Below, piece by piece: positions 16,536 through 25,292 of a stretch of DNA of 64,000 nt (position 1 is its first letter; each line of letters starts with the position of its first letter). The stretch lies in assembly GCA_963786945.1 (NCBI GenBank), contig CAWBAO010000003.1:1-64000 (forward strand), written 5' to 3'. This DNA comes from JADKCZ01 sp963786945. GTDB taxonomy: Bacteria > Myxococcota > Myxococcia > Myxococcales > Anaeromyxobacteraceae. The position numbers and the translations under genes are program-made. The notes beneath the pieces were generated by a model, which did not search any database, was not told where the DNA came from, and saw only the letters and a list, made by a program, of their open reading frames with translations.

Positions 16536-17454
16536 AGCCCCTCCCCCACCCGCACCGCCAGCGCCCGCGGCCGCAGCGTGATGCGCGCCGGCAGCAGCCC
16601 CGGCTGCTCGCCGTCCACCTCGAGCAGGACGCGCGCGCCCCCCGCGGCTCGATCTCGACCTCCCGCCCGCGCAGCACCCGGGTCTTGGCCAGCTGGACGT
16701 GGCGCCCGTCCTGCAGCTTCTTCTGCAGCCTCACGAAGTCGACCAGCGAGTAGCCCTTCCAGATGGTGAGGTCGAGGAGGCCGTCGTCGAGCTGCGCCCC
16801 GGGCGCCACCATGACGCCGCCGCCGAAGTAGCGGCCGTTGCAGGCCGCGAAGGCGGTGACCTCGTCCTCGACCCAGGGGCCGCCGTCGAGGCGCCAGCGG
16901 ATGGCCTGGTCGCGCCAGCCGAGCAGCGCCCGGGCCGCGGCCAGCCTGAAGGAGAGGAAGCCGCCGAGGGCCTTGGTCGAGAGGTTGACGTTGCGGGCGA
17001 TGAGGGCGGTGATGCCGCAGCTGGCCACGTTGCAGAAGTGGCGGACCATCGGCTCGCCACCCGGGCCGGTGAACTCGATCCGTCCCAGGTCGATGTGCCG
17101 CCGTCCCGGCGCGGCCAGCAGCCGCGCCGCGCCCGGGAGATCGGAGGGGATGCCGAGGCTGCGCCGGAAGTCGCCGCCGGAGCCGCACGGCACGTAGCCG
17201 AACTCGCCGCCATAGCCGGCGCTCGCCAGCCCGTCGATCACCTCGGAGGCGGTGCCATCGCCGCCCACCGCCACCACCAGCTCCCGCCCGGCCTCGGCCG
17301 CCTGCCGGCCCTGCGCCGCGCCGTCGCCGACGGCGCGGGTCTGGATCGTCTCGAAGTCGCCGAGCACGGCCCGCACCTGCCGGGCGATGGCGTCGAGGTG
17401 GCGGCCGGTGGCGCCGTTGGCGGAGGCCGGGTTGACGACGAGGAGCGGCTTCAA
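16532..17454 (-). CDS. Diacylglycerol/YegS-like lipid kinase, one-base deletion near the 3' end
   Basis: 307 residues once corrected. LLVVNPASANG at the start, VVAVGGDGTASEVIDGLAS near residue 60 (GGDGT nucleotide motif) and YVPCGSGGDFRRSLGIP define the catalytic domain that phosphorylates diacylglycerol or related lipids. The C-terminal domain contains LDDGLLDLTIWKG. At about 16639 a run of six C on the plus strand (seven expected) shifts the frame; adding one base restores GGARVLLEVDGEQPGLLP to the stop. TTG at 17454 is the best start; TATCCT lies eight bases upstream. The stop overlaps the convergent helicase stop. Confidence 0.82.
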
Positions 17455-17522
17455 GGGAGCGCAGGATACCCCACGTCCTCGGCCGGGGCCGCCGTCCCGG
17501 CTGACGCGGCGCGCCAGCCCGA

Positions 17523-17939
17523 TCAGCTCGCCGCGCCGGCCTTCGACTCCAGGTGACGGAGCAGCCTGCCGATGGGCACGCCGGCCGGGCACCGCGACTC
17601 GCACCCGGCGCAGTCCCGGCAGGCCGCGAGCAGCTCGCCCGCCAGGCCGAGGTCGCCGCCGGCGCGCCCCACCAGGCGGAAGGCGGCCGGCAGGCCGAGC
17701 GCCCGCACCGCCGGGGATGCGGCGGCCAGCCGGCAGCCGGGCTCGCACAGGCCGCACCCGATGCAGCGCGCCGCCTGCAGCGCCAGCTCCCGGTCGGCCA
17801 CGCTGGTGGGAGCCAGCCGATCGGCGGCGAAGTGGGACTGGAACCGCGCCAGGCCGCTGCCGCGCTGGAAGAGCCGCTTCACCGGCTGGACCAGGACGGC
17901 GCGCCAGGCGAGGTAGGCGAGGGCGTGGAGGCTGGGCAT
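17523..17939 (-). CDS. glpC: GlpC-like 4Fe-4S dicluster protein, short form
   Basis: 138 residues with two ferredoxin-like cysteine sets: C59-C62-C65-C69 (CIGCGLCEPGC) and C107-C110-C113-C117 (CRDCAGCESRCP). This matches the N-terminal third of GlpC, the subunit passing electrons from the GlpA/GlpB flavoproteins to membrane quinones. The two CCG domains that make up the rest of E. coli GlpC are absent, so the link to the membrane must differ or lie elsewhere. The N terminus (LAYLAWRAVLV) is only mildly hydrophobic. It is the last gene of glpA-glpB-glpC, a few bases after glpB. Confidence 0.75.
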   Translation of the reverse strand: MPSLHALAYLAWRAVLVQPVKRLFQRGSGLARFQSHFAADRLAPTSVADRELALQAARCIGCGLCEPGCRLAAASPAVRALGLPAAFRLVGRAGGDLGLAGELLAACRDCAGCESRCPAGVPIGRLLRHLESKAGAAS

Positions 17940-17945
17940 GGTGCG

Positions 17946-19244
17946 TCACCTCCGCCGGGCGGCCGCGGCGCCGCGGCCGGCAATCCAGCCGCTCAGGATG
18001 GCCACGCCCAGCCCGGTCCCGTCGGCGGCGTGCTCGTGGCCGCCGAGGATCGAGCCGGCGGCGAAGAGCCGCTCGTCGGCGGGGCGGCCGGTCTCGTCGA
18101 GCGCCCGGCAGGCCTCGTCGACCGCCAGGCCGGCCGCCAGCAGCGGCTGCGCCGCCTTCCGGCTCCGCACCGTCAACGCCAGGGGCGGCCGCCCGGCCAG
18201 CGCCAGCCCGGCCGCGCCCGCCTCCGAGGCCAGCACCGGCAGCCCCAGGAGCGGCTCGGTGAGGCCGCCGCTCCGCGTGAGGCCGCCTCCGAGGAAGCGG
18301 CCGGTCGCCAGCACCCATGATCTCGCCTCGATCACCGACTCGCCGACCCGGACCGCGCGCCCCGGCCCGCCGCCCGGCGCCGCCTCGCCGATCAGCACCT
18401 CGACGCCCGCCCCGTCCAGCCTCGCCAGGAGCGCCGCGTCGATCCGGAGCCCGGGCACCGAGGGCGGATCCGACAGCACCTCGGCCACCGGCAGGCCGGC
18501 CGCCGCCTCGACGCGGGCGTGGACCCGCGCCGCCGGGTCCAGCCCGAGCACCGGCGGCACCAGCGCCACGGTCGCGCCGCGCGGGAGCACGGCGCGGATG
18601 GCCGCGCCCAGCGCCTCGGCCGCGCCGGGCGGCTCCAGCGCCCGCGCCAGCTCGACCGGCCGCAGCGCCCCGTCGTCGGCAGCGGTGAAGGCGGCCGCCT
18701 CGACCACCGCCGCGCCGGGCCCGCCCGAGGCCGTGAGCCGGGCCACCGCCGAGGCCACCAGCCGGGCGTCGAAGCCGAGGTGGCCGGAGAAGCCGACCAC
18801 CGCGGCCACGCCGTGCAGGCGCCGGAGATCCCCGGCTGCCTGCGAGCGCAGGCAGAGCGCGCACTCGCCCACGCCGCCGCTGACGTGGGCCAGGAAGCGC
18901 GGCCGGCCGTCGGGGGGCTCCATGAGCCCGGAGAGGTGGGCCGCCGCGAAGCCGAGCGCCTCCTCCAGGTCGTGGACTCCCAGCACCGCGTAGGGGTGGC
19001 CGGGGCGCCGGGCCGCCAGCCGGCGCGCCGACTCGAGCGGCGAGCGGCGATCGCGCAGCGGGTCGCCGGGGAGCGCGTCGAGATCGGGGGCCACGCCGAT
19101 GGCGCCGCCGGAGAGGGCGGTGGCCCCGGGGGAGCGCCGCACCAGCAGCACCGACGCGCCGAGGGCCCGCGCCTGCAGGGCCGCCACCGCCCCCGCCAGG
19201 CCACCCCCGATCACCAGCACGTCGACGTGGCGATGGCCGGTCAC
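17946..19244 (-). CDS. glpB: Anaerobic glycerol-3-phosphate dehydrogenase subunit B
   Basis: 432 residues, close to the 419 of E. coli GlpB. An FAD/NAD(P) dinucleotide fold opens the protein (VDVLVIGGGLAGAVAALQAR, near residue 7), followed by GATALSGGAIGVAPDLDAL, a long variable middle, and the closing FAD motif DGTGLGVAILSGW. GlpB binds FMN or FAD and relays electrons between GlpA and GlpC. The GTG at 19244 overlaps the glpA stop by four bases, and glpC follows directly, so the three form one operon. Confidence 0.82.
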   Translation of the reverse strand: MTGHRHVDVLVIGGGLAGAVAALQARALGASVLLVRRSPGATALSGGAIGVAPDLDALPGDPLRDRRSPLESARRLAARRPGHPYAVLGVHDLEEALGFAAAHLSGLMEPPDGRPRFLAHVSGGVGECALCLRSQAAGDLRRLHGVAAVVGFSGHLGFDARLVASAVARLTASGGPGAAVVEAAAFTAADDGALRPVELARALEPPGAAEALGAAIRAVLPRGATVALVPPVLGLDPAARVHARVEAAAGLPVAEVLSDPPSVPGLRIDAALLARLDGAGVEVLIGEAAPGGGPGRAVRVGESVIEARSWVLATGRFLGGGLTRSGGLTEPLLGLPVLASEAGAAGLALAGRPPLALTVRSRKAAQPLLAAGLAVDEACRALDETGRPADERLFAAGSILGGHEHAADGTGLGVAILSGWIAGRGAAAARRR

Positions 19245-20872
19245 GGGCCCACCCCCCAGTGCGCGCCCCGCAGCAGCTCCTCGTTGGCGAGCTGCGGCCC
19301 GCCCAGCACCGCGCGCCGCTCGCGCCACCCGATCTCCAGCAGCTCGGCCAGCTCGGCCCGGGTCCGCTCCGCCGGCCAGCCCAGCTCCCGCCCGGTGAGC
19401 TGCGCCGCCACGCGGGCGCAGTCGAGCCCGCCGCAGGCGCCCGCCGCCAGCCGGAGCCGGGTCCGCAGGTCCACCAGCTTGCGCACCAGCTCGTGGCGGA
19501 CGCAGTGGACCACCTCGGCGGCGAGGATCCCCTCCTCCCGGCAGACCAGCAACCGGAGCCGCGGGTCCTCGTCGCAGAGCCGCAGCACCTCCCCGGCCAG
19601 GGCGCCGTGCCGGTAGGCCACCCGGGCCGCCACCGGGAGCGCCACCCCGTGCCGGGCCGCCAGCGCCGGCGCGTCGGCGGGCGCCTCGCCGCCTGGCAGC
19701 ACCTCCTGATGGGTGCGGCAGGCCACCGGCGCCCGGCCGAGCTCGCGCAGGATCCGGTCGGTGACCTCCTCCGACTGGGCCCGGTAGCTGGCCAGCTTGC
19801 CGCCCACGAAGGAGAGCAGGCCGGCCGCCCCCTCGGCGGCGTGGTCGACGAGCTCGTGCTCGCGGGAGAGCGCGTCCTCGTTGGGCCCGTAGTCGTAGAG
19901 GGTGGTCCGCAGCGCCCAGAAGGCCCGCACCAGCCGCGCCTCCCGCACCGCCGGGAAGACCGAGGCGGCCCCCTCCAGCAGGTACTCGACGTCGTCGGCG
20001 CTGGCCTCGCAGTCGTCCGGATCGCCGTAGAAGTCGTCGTCGGTGGTGGCGATCCAGCTCTCCCGCGCGTGCGGGTAGACGAACATCATCCGGCCGTCCA
20101 CGGCGTTGCAGACCACGCCGTAGTCGGAGAGCCGCCGGTCCAGCACCAGGTGGACCCCCTTGCCCGGGCGCATCCGCACCGTGGTCCCCTGCCGCCGCGC
20201 GAAGGCCGGCGACCAGGCCCCGGTGGCGTTGAAGACCACCGGGGCGCGGGCCTCGCCGCGCTCGCCGGTGACGCGATCGACCCAGGCCACGCCGACGGCA
20301 CGCCCGCCCTCGCGCAGCACCTCGCGGGCCTCGGTCCAGGTCCGCACCTCGGCGCCGTGCGCCCGCGCCGAGAGCGCGTTGAGCACGCAGAGCCGGTGGG
20401 CGTCGATGCCCCACTCGTCGAAGGTCACCGCGCCGTGCAGCCCGGGGCGCAGGCCGGGCTCGAGCCGGTAGAGCTCCTCGGCGCCGAGCCGGACCGAGGG
20501 CTTGCCGCGCTTCAGCGGCTGGTAGACGTCGTAGGTGGAGAAGAAGACCTCGGTGGCGTAGGCCACCGCCCGCTCCACCAGGCTCTGCCGCTCGCGCCTC
20601 GAGGCGAAGGGGAGCAGGAAGGGGATGCGGAAGAGCAGGTGCGGCGCCAGCCGCTGGATGTAGCCGGAGTCCCGGCAGGCCAGCGCGGTGACGCGGGGGC
20701 CGGAGAGCATGTAGCGCGGCCCACCGTGGATCAGCCCCGAGCTGCCCCCCGAGGCGCCGGAGGCGAGGTCGCCGCGCTCCAGCAGCAGCACCTTCAGCCC
20801 GCGCAGGGCGCAGTCCCGCGCCGTGCCCAGGCCGTTCACCCCGCCACCGAGGACGATGACGTCGTAGCCCAC
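19241..20872 (-). CDS. glpA: FAD-dependent glycerol-3-phosphate dehydrogenase (GlpA type)
   Basis: 543 residues, matching GlpA (542) and longer than many GlpD. GYDVIVLGGGVNGLGTARDC is the FAD fold, GDLASGASGGSSGLIHGGPR near residue 35 is the DAO-family signature, and FVGGKLASYR near 355 is typical. It oxidises glycerol-3-phosphate to dihydroxyacetone phosphate. The C-terminal BFD-like domain should hold four cysteines as CxC plus Cx4C; here I see CREEG (one cysteine only) and ACGGLDC, so one ligand is missing. GTG at 20872 follows a G-rich Shine-Dalgarno stretch (CGGGGGGCTC). The operon context with glpB and glpC decides for GlpA over GlpD. Confidence 0.85.
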   Translation of the reverse strand: MGYDVIVLGGGVNGLGTARDCALRGLKVLLLERGDLASGASGGSSGLIHGGPRYMLSGPRVTALACRDSGYIQRLAPHLLFRIPFLLPFASRRERQSLVERAVAYATEVFFSTYDVYQPLKRGKPSVRLGAEELYRLEPGLRPGLHGAVTFDEWGIDAHRLCVLNALSARAHGAEVRTWTEAREVLREGGRAVGVAWVDRVTGERGEARAPVVFNATGAWSPAFARRQGTTVRMRPGKGVHLVLDRRLSDYGVVCNAVDGRMMFVYPHARESWIATTDDDFYGDPDDCEASADDVEYLLEGAASVFPAVREARLVRAFWALRTTLYDYGPNEDALSREHELVDHAAEGAAGLLSFVGGKLASYRAQSEEVTDRILRELGRAPVACRTHQEVLPGGEAPADAPALAARHGVALPVAARVAYRHGALAGEVLRLCDEDPRLRLLVCREEGILAAEVVHCVRHELVRKLVDLRTRLRLAAGACGGLDCARVAAQLTGRELGWPAERTRAELAELLEIGWRERRAVLGGPQLANEELLRGAHWGVGP

Positions 20873-20947
20873 GAGCCCCCCGACCGCGGGAAGTGTACCC
20901 CTCCCGGACGGGTGCCGGGCGGCACAGACGGGGTGCGTCGCCCCGCC

Positions 20948-22762
20948 CTACCTGGGCTGCTCGGCGGTGCTCTTCACGTAGAGGTCGCGCAGCTGCCTCG
21001 CGTCCACGTCCCCGGGGGCGCCGGTCATGAGGTCGGTCCCCTTCTGCGTCTTGGGCCAGGCCACCACGTCCCGCAGCGACTCGGCGCCGGTGAGCAGCAT
21101 CACCAGCCGGTCCATGCCGAGGGCGATGCCGCCGTGGGGCGGGGCGCCCATCTTGAGGGCGTCGAGCAGGAAGCCGAACTTGCTGCGCGCCTCCTCGTCG
21201 CTGATCCCCATGGCCTTGAAGACCCGGGCCTGGACCTCGGGGTCGTGCAGGCGGATGGAGCCGCCGCCGATCTCGAAGCCGTTGAGGACGCAGTCGTACC
21301 GGTAGCAGTCGACCCTGCCCGGATCGGTCTCGAGGTACTGCAGGCACTCGTCGTGCGGCCGGGTGAAGGCGTGGTGCGCGGCGGCCCACTGGCCCGACTC
21401 CTCGTCGAACTCGAAGAGCGGCGGGTTGACCACCCAGAGGAAGCGCCAGGCGCCGCCCGAGCCGAACTCGGGGATGAGGCCCATCCGCTTGCCCAGGTGG
21501 AGGCGCAGGTTGGCCATGACGGTCTGGACCACCGACTCCTTGCCGAACTGGAAGAGCAGCAGGTCGCCGGGGACGGCCGCGCAGGCGGCGTTGACGGCGG
21601 CGCGCAGCCCGGGGGTGATGGTCTTGGCGAAGGGCGACTGGCTCCACTCGCCGCCCTCGCCGACCTTGGCGCGGGCCAGCCCCTTCGAGCCCATCCCCTT
21701 GACGTACTCCTCGAGCTTGTCGATCTCGGTGCGCGAGAGGTTGGCCGAGGCCGGCACCTTCATGGCCTTGACGATCCCCTTCTGCTCCACCGCCTCCTTG
21801 AGCAGCGGCACGCCGCCGCCGCCGTGCTCCTTGACCAGCCCGGTCAGCACCACGTGCTCCATGCCGAAGCGGAGGTCGGGCTTGTCGTTGCCGTACTTGT
21901 CCATCGACTCGTAGAAGGGCATGCGCTGGAACGGGCGCGGGATCTCCACCCCCAGCACCTCCTTCCAGAGCGTGACGATCAGCCCCTCGATGACCTCGAA
22001 GATGTCGTCCTGCTTGACGAAGGACATCTCCACGTCGATCTGCGTGAACTCGGGCTGGCGGTCGACCCGCAGGTCCTCGTCGCGGAAGCAGCGGACGATC
22101 TGGAAGTACTTGTCGAAGCCCGCGATCATGTAGAGCTGCTTGAAGAGCTGCGGGCTCTCGGCCAGCGCGTAGAACTTGCCGGGGTTGAGGCGCGAGGGGA
22201 CGAGGAAGTTGCGCGCGCCGCCCGGCGTGTACTTCACCATGAACGGGGTCTCGAGCTCGAGGAAGCCCTGCCCGGTGAAGTGGTTGCGGGTCAGGTGGTT
22301 GACCCGGGCCCGGGTCATCAGCGTCTTCTGCATGGGGGCCCGGCGCAGGTCGAGGAAGCGGTACTGCAGCCGCTTCTCCTCGGCGGTGTCGAGCTTCTCC
22401 TCGATCTGGAAGGGGAGCGGCTCGGAGCGGTTGAAGATCTCCAGCTCGGAGGCGTGGACCTCGATCTCGCCGGTCCTCAGCCTGGGGTTGACGTTGCCGC
22501 CGCGCGAGACCACCGTGCCGCGAACGCCCACGCAGTACTCGAGCCGCAGCTGGCCGGCCAGGTCGTGCACCTCGGGGCGCACGTCCTCCTCGAACACCAC
22601 CTGGGTCACGCCCTCGCGGTCGCGCAGGTCGATGAAGACCGCGCCGCCGTGGTCGCGGCGGTTGTTGACCCAGCCGTAGAGGATGACCTCGGAGCCGACG
22701 TCGGCCTTGGTGAGCTGTCCACAGGTGTGCGTCCGCTTGAGGTCGGTGATGAAGCGAGCCAC
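20948..22762 (-). CDS. aspS: Aspartyl-tRNA synthetase, probably non-discriminating
   Basis: 604 residues, bacterial-type class II synthetase. An OB-fold anticodon domain comes first (ILYGWVNNRRDHGGAVFIDL near residue 30), then motif 2 (RCFRDEDLRVDRQPEFTQID near 220), the GAD insertion and motif 3 (GIALGMDRLVMLLTG near 560). The RRDHGG histidine replaces the leucine of discriminating enzymes and is the mark of AspRS that also charges tRNA-Asn for GatCAB. GTG at 22762 is preferred to the ATG at 22798 because GGGGAGG lies six bases upstream and homology starts there. The promoter lies at 22797-22825. Confidence 0.92.
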   Translation of the reverse strand: MARFITDLKRTHTCGQLTKADVGSEVILYGWVNNRRDHGGAVFIDLRDREGVTQVVFEEDVRPEVHDLAGQLRLEYCVGVRGTVVSRGGNVNPRLRTGEIEVHASELEIFNRSEPLPFQIEEKLDTAEEKRLQYRFLDLRRAPMQKTLMTRARVNHLTRNHFTGQGFLELETPFMVKYTPGGARNFLVPSRLNPGKFYALAESPQLFKQLYMIAGFDKYFQIVRCFRDEDLRVDRQPEFTQIDVEMSFVKQDDIFEVIEGLIVTLWKEVLGVEIPRPFQRMPFYESMDKYGNDKPDLRFGMEHVVLTGLVKEHGGGGVPLLKEAVEQKGIVKAMKVPASANLSRTEIDKLEEYVKGMGSKGLARAKVGEGGEWSQSPFAKTITPGLRAAVNAACAAVPGDLLLFQFGKESVVQTVMANLRLHLGKRMGLIPEFGSGGAWRFLWVVNPPLFEFDEESGQWAAAHHAFTRPHDECLQYLETDPGRVDCYRYDCVLNGFEIGGGSIRLHDPEVQARVFKAMGISDEEARSKFGFLLDALKMGAPPHGGIALGMDRLVMLLTGAESLRDVVAWPKTQKGTDLMTGAPGDVDARQLRDLYVKSTAEQPR

Positions 22763-22796
22763 GAAGGGCCTCCCCGGCTTGAGTGAATGGCGGGGC

Positions 22797-22825
22797 ATCA
22801 CACACCGCGAATCGCTCGAGGTCAA
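22797..22825 (-). promoter_or_regulatory. Promoter of aspS
   Basis: TTGACC at 22825-22820, 17-base spacer, TGTGAT at 22802-22797. A roughly 30-base leader with GGGGAGG follows. Confidence 0.5.
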
Positions 22826-22917
22826 GGAGGTCAGGCGCCACGCGACGGCGCCGGCCTCCCCGCCCCGGGGCGCCGGAGGGTGCCCGGACGGACGAGGCCG
22901 CGGCCGGTCGCGCCGGC

Positions 22918-23379
22918 TCAGTCCCCGACCAGCTCCGACCCGGACACCCAGGCGGCTGCGCCGAACCCGCCGATGAAGCGCGCCTCCACCGGCGCGATGG
23001 CCCAGAGCTGGAAGTTGAGCTCGAAGTACCGCTCCGCGTCCGGGTGGACGGCCAGGAAGCGGGCCCGGGCCTTCGACTCCTCCTCCCCCTCGAGCCTCCG
23101 CGCCCGGCCCAGCACCGAGGCACGCGGGGCCTGCTGCGGATCCCCCTCGGTCGGCTCGAGCACCAGCAGCGAGGCGCGGCCGTCCGCCACCAGGTTCCTG
23201 GTGTGCTGCGCGAGGTGGGAGATCAGCAGCACCGGCTCGCCGGCCCCGGTGGAGGCCACCGGCACCAGCGAGCCGTAGGGGATGCCGGCCGGCTCCAGGC
23301 CGTTGGTGGAGAGGAGGCCGTGCCTCGCCTCCCGCACCAGCTTCCTCACCGCCTCGGCCCGCTCCGATCGAGTCGCCAT
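22918..23379 (-). CDS. PNPOx/HugZ-like flavin split-barrel protein
   Basis: 153 residues. VRKLVREARHGLLSTNGLEP, the core GIPYGSLVPVASTGAGEPVL and ISHLAQHTRNLVADGRASLL near residues 30-75 fit the FMN-binding split barrel of the pyridoxamine-5'-phosphate-oxidase-like group, and the C-terminal YFELNFQLWAIAPVEARFIG matches the HugZ/heme-degradation-like branch, whose Gly-Gly-Phe-Gly motif is present as IGGFGAA. Possible functions are flavin or heme binding or heme breakdown; the C-terminal heme-binding DUF2470 domain is missing. It lies between recJ and aspS on the same strand, with no other visible link. Confidence 0.75.
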   Translation of the reverse strand: MATRSERAEAVRKLVREARHGLLSTNGLEPAGIPYGSLVPVASTGAGEPVLLISHLAQHTRNLVADGRASLLVLEPTEGDPQQAPRASVLGRARRLEGEEESKARARFLAVHPDAERYFELNFQLWAIAPVEARFIGGFGAAAWVSGSELVGD

Positions 23380-23463
23380 GGCCCTCCTCCTGTCAGCCCG
23401 CGGCTGCCCGCCGCGGCCCGCCGCCAGCTTAGACGTCCGGTTGGCCGAACCGCCAGCCCGAGC

Positions 23464-25248
23464 TCACCCGGAGGCCCGCAGGTCCCGCAGCTTCAGCTGC
23501 AGCCGCCTCGTCCCGTCCCAGTCGTCGAAGCCGAGCGTGAAGGCGGCCTCGACCGGCCCCTGGCAGAGCTCCAGCCGGTCACCCATCGAGAAGCCGATGG
23601 CGTCGAGGCCGGCGAGGCCGAGCTTGAGGTGGGCCGCACCGGCGCCGACGGTGCGCGCCCTGGCCGGCCTCGACCGGAAGGCGAAGACCGGCTCCGGGTG
23701 GCCGGCCCCGTAGGGCCCGAGCCGCTCCAGGTCCTCGGCGGCGCGCGCCGTGAGGTCACCCTCGGCGACCCAGGCGTCGATGCGGCAGCGCGGGACCAGG
23801 TCCTCCGGCGCCAGCGCCGCCGCGGCGTGGGCCTCGAAGGCGGCGCGGAAGGGCCCGACCTCGGCCGCGGCGATGGTGACGCCGGCGGCGTGGCGGTGGC
23901 CGCCGAACCGGGCCAGGTGCCCCCGGCAGGCCGCCAGGGCGTCGTAGAGGTGGAAGCCCTCGATGGAGCGGCCGCTCCCCTTCCCCTCGGCGCCGTCGAA
24001 CCCGATCAGGACCGCCGGCCGGTGGAACCGCTCGGCCACCCGCGCCGCCACGATGCCGACCACGCCGGCGTGCCAGCCCTCGCGGGCCAGCACCAGCCCC
24101 CGGGCGCCCCGCCGCACCGCCGCCGCCGCGTCGTCGAGCGCCTCGGCCAGCATGCGCCGCTCGATCTCCTGGCGGGCCTGGTTCTCGCGGTCGAGCGCCG
24201 AGGCCAGCGCGCCGGCCTCGGCCTCGTCGGCGGTGGAGAGCAGCCGCACCCCGCGCCCGGCGTCGTCGAGCCGGCCGGCGGCGTTGATGCGGGGCCCGAG
24301 CCGGAAGCCGACCTGCCCGGCGGTCACCGCCCCCTCGGCCACGCCGGCCACCCGCTTCAGCGCGCGCAGGCCGGGCCGGCGGGTGGCGGCGATCTCGGCG
24401 AGGCCGTGCCGGACCAGGATGCGGTTGGCGCCGGTGAGCGGCACCACGTCGGCGACGGTGCCGAGCGCCACCAGGTCGAGCGCCTGCTTCAGGTTGGGCT
24501 CGGGCCGGGCGTCCCCGAAGCGGCCGGCCTCGCGCAGGGCCCGGCGCAGCGCCATGAGGAGCATGAAGGTGACCCCCACCGCCGAGAGCTCCTTCGAGGG
24601 GAAGGCGCAGCCGGGCTGGTGCGGGTTGAGGATGGCGACGGCGGCGGGCAGCTCCACCGGCACGGTGTGGTGGTCCACCACCACGGTCTCCACGCCGAGC
24701 GCCGCGGCGGCCCGCACCTCCTCCACGCTGGTGATGCCGCAGTCGAGGCTGACCAGCAGCTTCACGCCGGCGGCGGCCAGCTTCTCCACCGCGGCGGTGT
24801 TGAGCCCGTACCCCTCGACCAGCCGGTGCGGCGTGTAGGTGACCACGTCGCCGCCGGCGGCGCGGAGGAAGGAGGAGAGGAGCACCGTGGAGGTGACGCC
24901 GTCCACGTCGTAGTCGCCGTAGGTGGCGATCCGCTCGCCCCGCTCCAGCGCGGCGGCGAGCCGGGCCACCGCCGCCGCCATCCCCTTCATGCTGAACGGG
25001 TCGGGCAGGCCGTCGAGCGGGGCGTCCAGGAAGGCCCGGGCCGCGGCCGGGTCGGCGAAGCCGCGGGCGGCCAGCACCCGGGCGGCCAGCGGGTGGAGCC
25101 CGAGCGCACTGGCCAGCCGGGCCGCCCCCGCCCCGTCCCCGCCCACCTCGATCCAGCGCTTCCCCGGCCGCTCGTCCACGATGGCGTCGATAGCAGCGGC
25201 GTCTGACAGGCCCCTGCCGGGGCAGGCGGAACGGTCGGCTCCCGTCAC
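23464..25248 (-). CDS. recJ: Single-stranded-DNA-specific exonuclease RecJ
   Basis: 594 residues, the usual size. DHH-phosphoesterase motifs are all visible: YGDYDVDGVTSTVLLSSFLR near 100, LVSLDCGITSVEEV near 155, ETVVVDHHTVPVEL near 180, and FGGHRHAAGVTIA near 455 (DHHA1). RecJ degrades single-stranded DNA 5' to 3' in RecFOR recombination and mismatch repair. GTG at 25248 gives an extra 23-residue N terminus compared with GTG at 25179, so the exact start is open. It follows secF by 44 bases at the end of the queA-to-recJ run. Confidence 0.92.
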   Translation of the reverse strand: MTGADRSACPGRGLSDAAAIDAIVDERPGKRWIEVGGDGAGAARLASALGLHPLAARVLAARGFADPAAARAFLDAPLDGLPDPFSMKGMAAAVARLAAALERGERIATYGDYDVDGVTSTVLLSSFLRAAGGDVVTYTPHRLVEGYGLNTAAVEKLAAAGVKLLVSLDCGITSVEEVRAAAALGVETVVVDHHTVPVELPAAVAILNPHQPGCAFPSKELSAVGVTFMLLMALRRALREAGRFGDARPEPNLKQALDLVALGTVADVVPLTGANRILVRHGLAEIAATRRPGLRALKRVAGVAEGAVTAGQVGFRLGPRINAAGRLDDAGRGVRLLSTADEAEAGALASALDRENQARQEIERRMLAEALDDAAAAVRRGARGLVLAREGWHAGVVGIVAARVAERFHRPAVLIGFDGAEGKGSGRSIEGFHLYDALAACRGHLARFGGHRHAAGVTIAAAEVGPFRAAFEAHAAAALAPEDLVPRCRIDAWVAEGDLTARAAEDLERLGPYGAGHPEPVFAFRSRPARARTVGAGAAHLKLGLAGLDAIGFSMGDRLELCQGPVEAAFTLGFDDWDGTRRLQLKLRDLRASG

Positions 25249-25292
25249 CGGACGGATCCCGGACCTCGCGGCCGGGGTTCGGACCGGCGCGG

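Noticed and set aside
13511..16753. Very long open frames opposite or out of phase with the helicase and other genes
   Set aside because: High GC removes stop codons in all frames. These frames are Arg/Pro/Gly-rich without motifs and are shadows of the genes listed.
17946..23123. A single 1,725-codon minus-strand frame across glpB and aspS
   Set aside because: It only carries glpB in its last quarter; the rest is out of phase with the well-conserved glpA and aspS.
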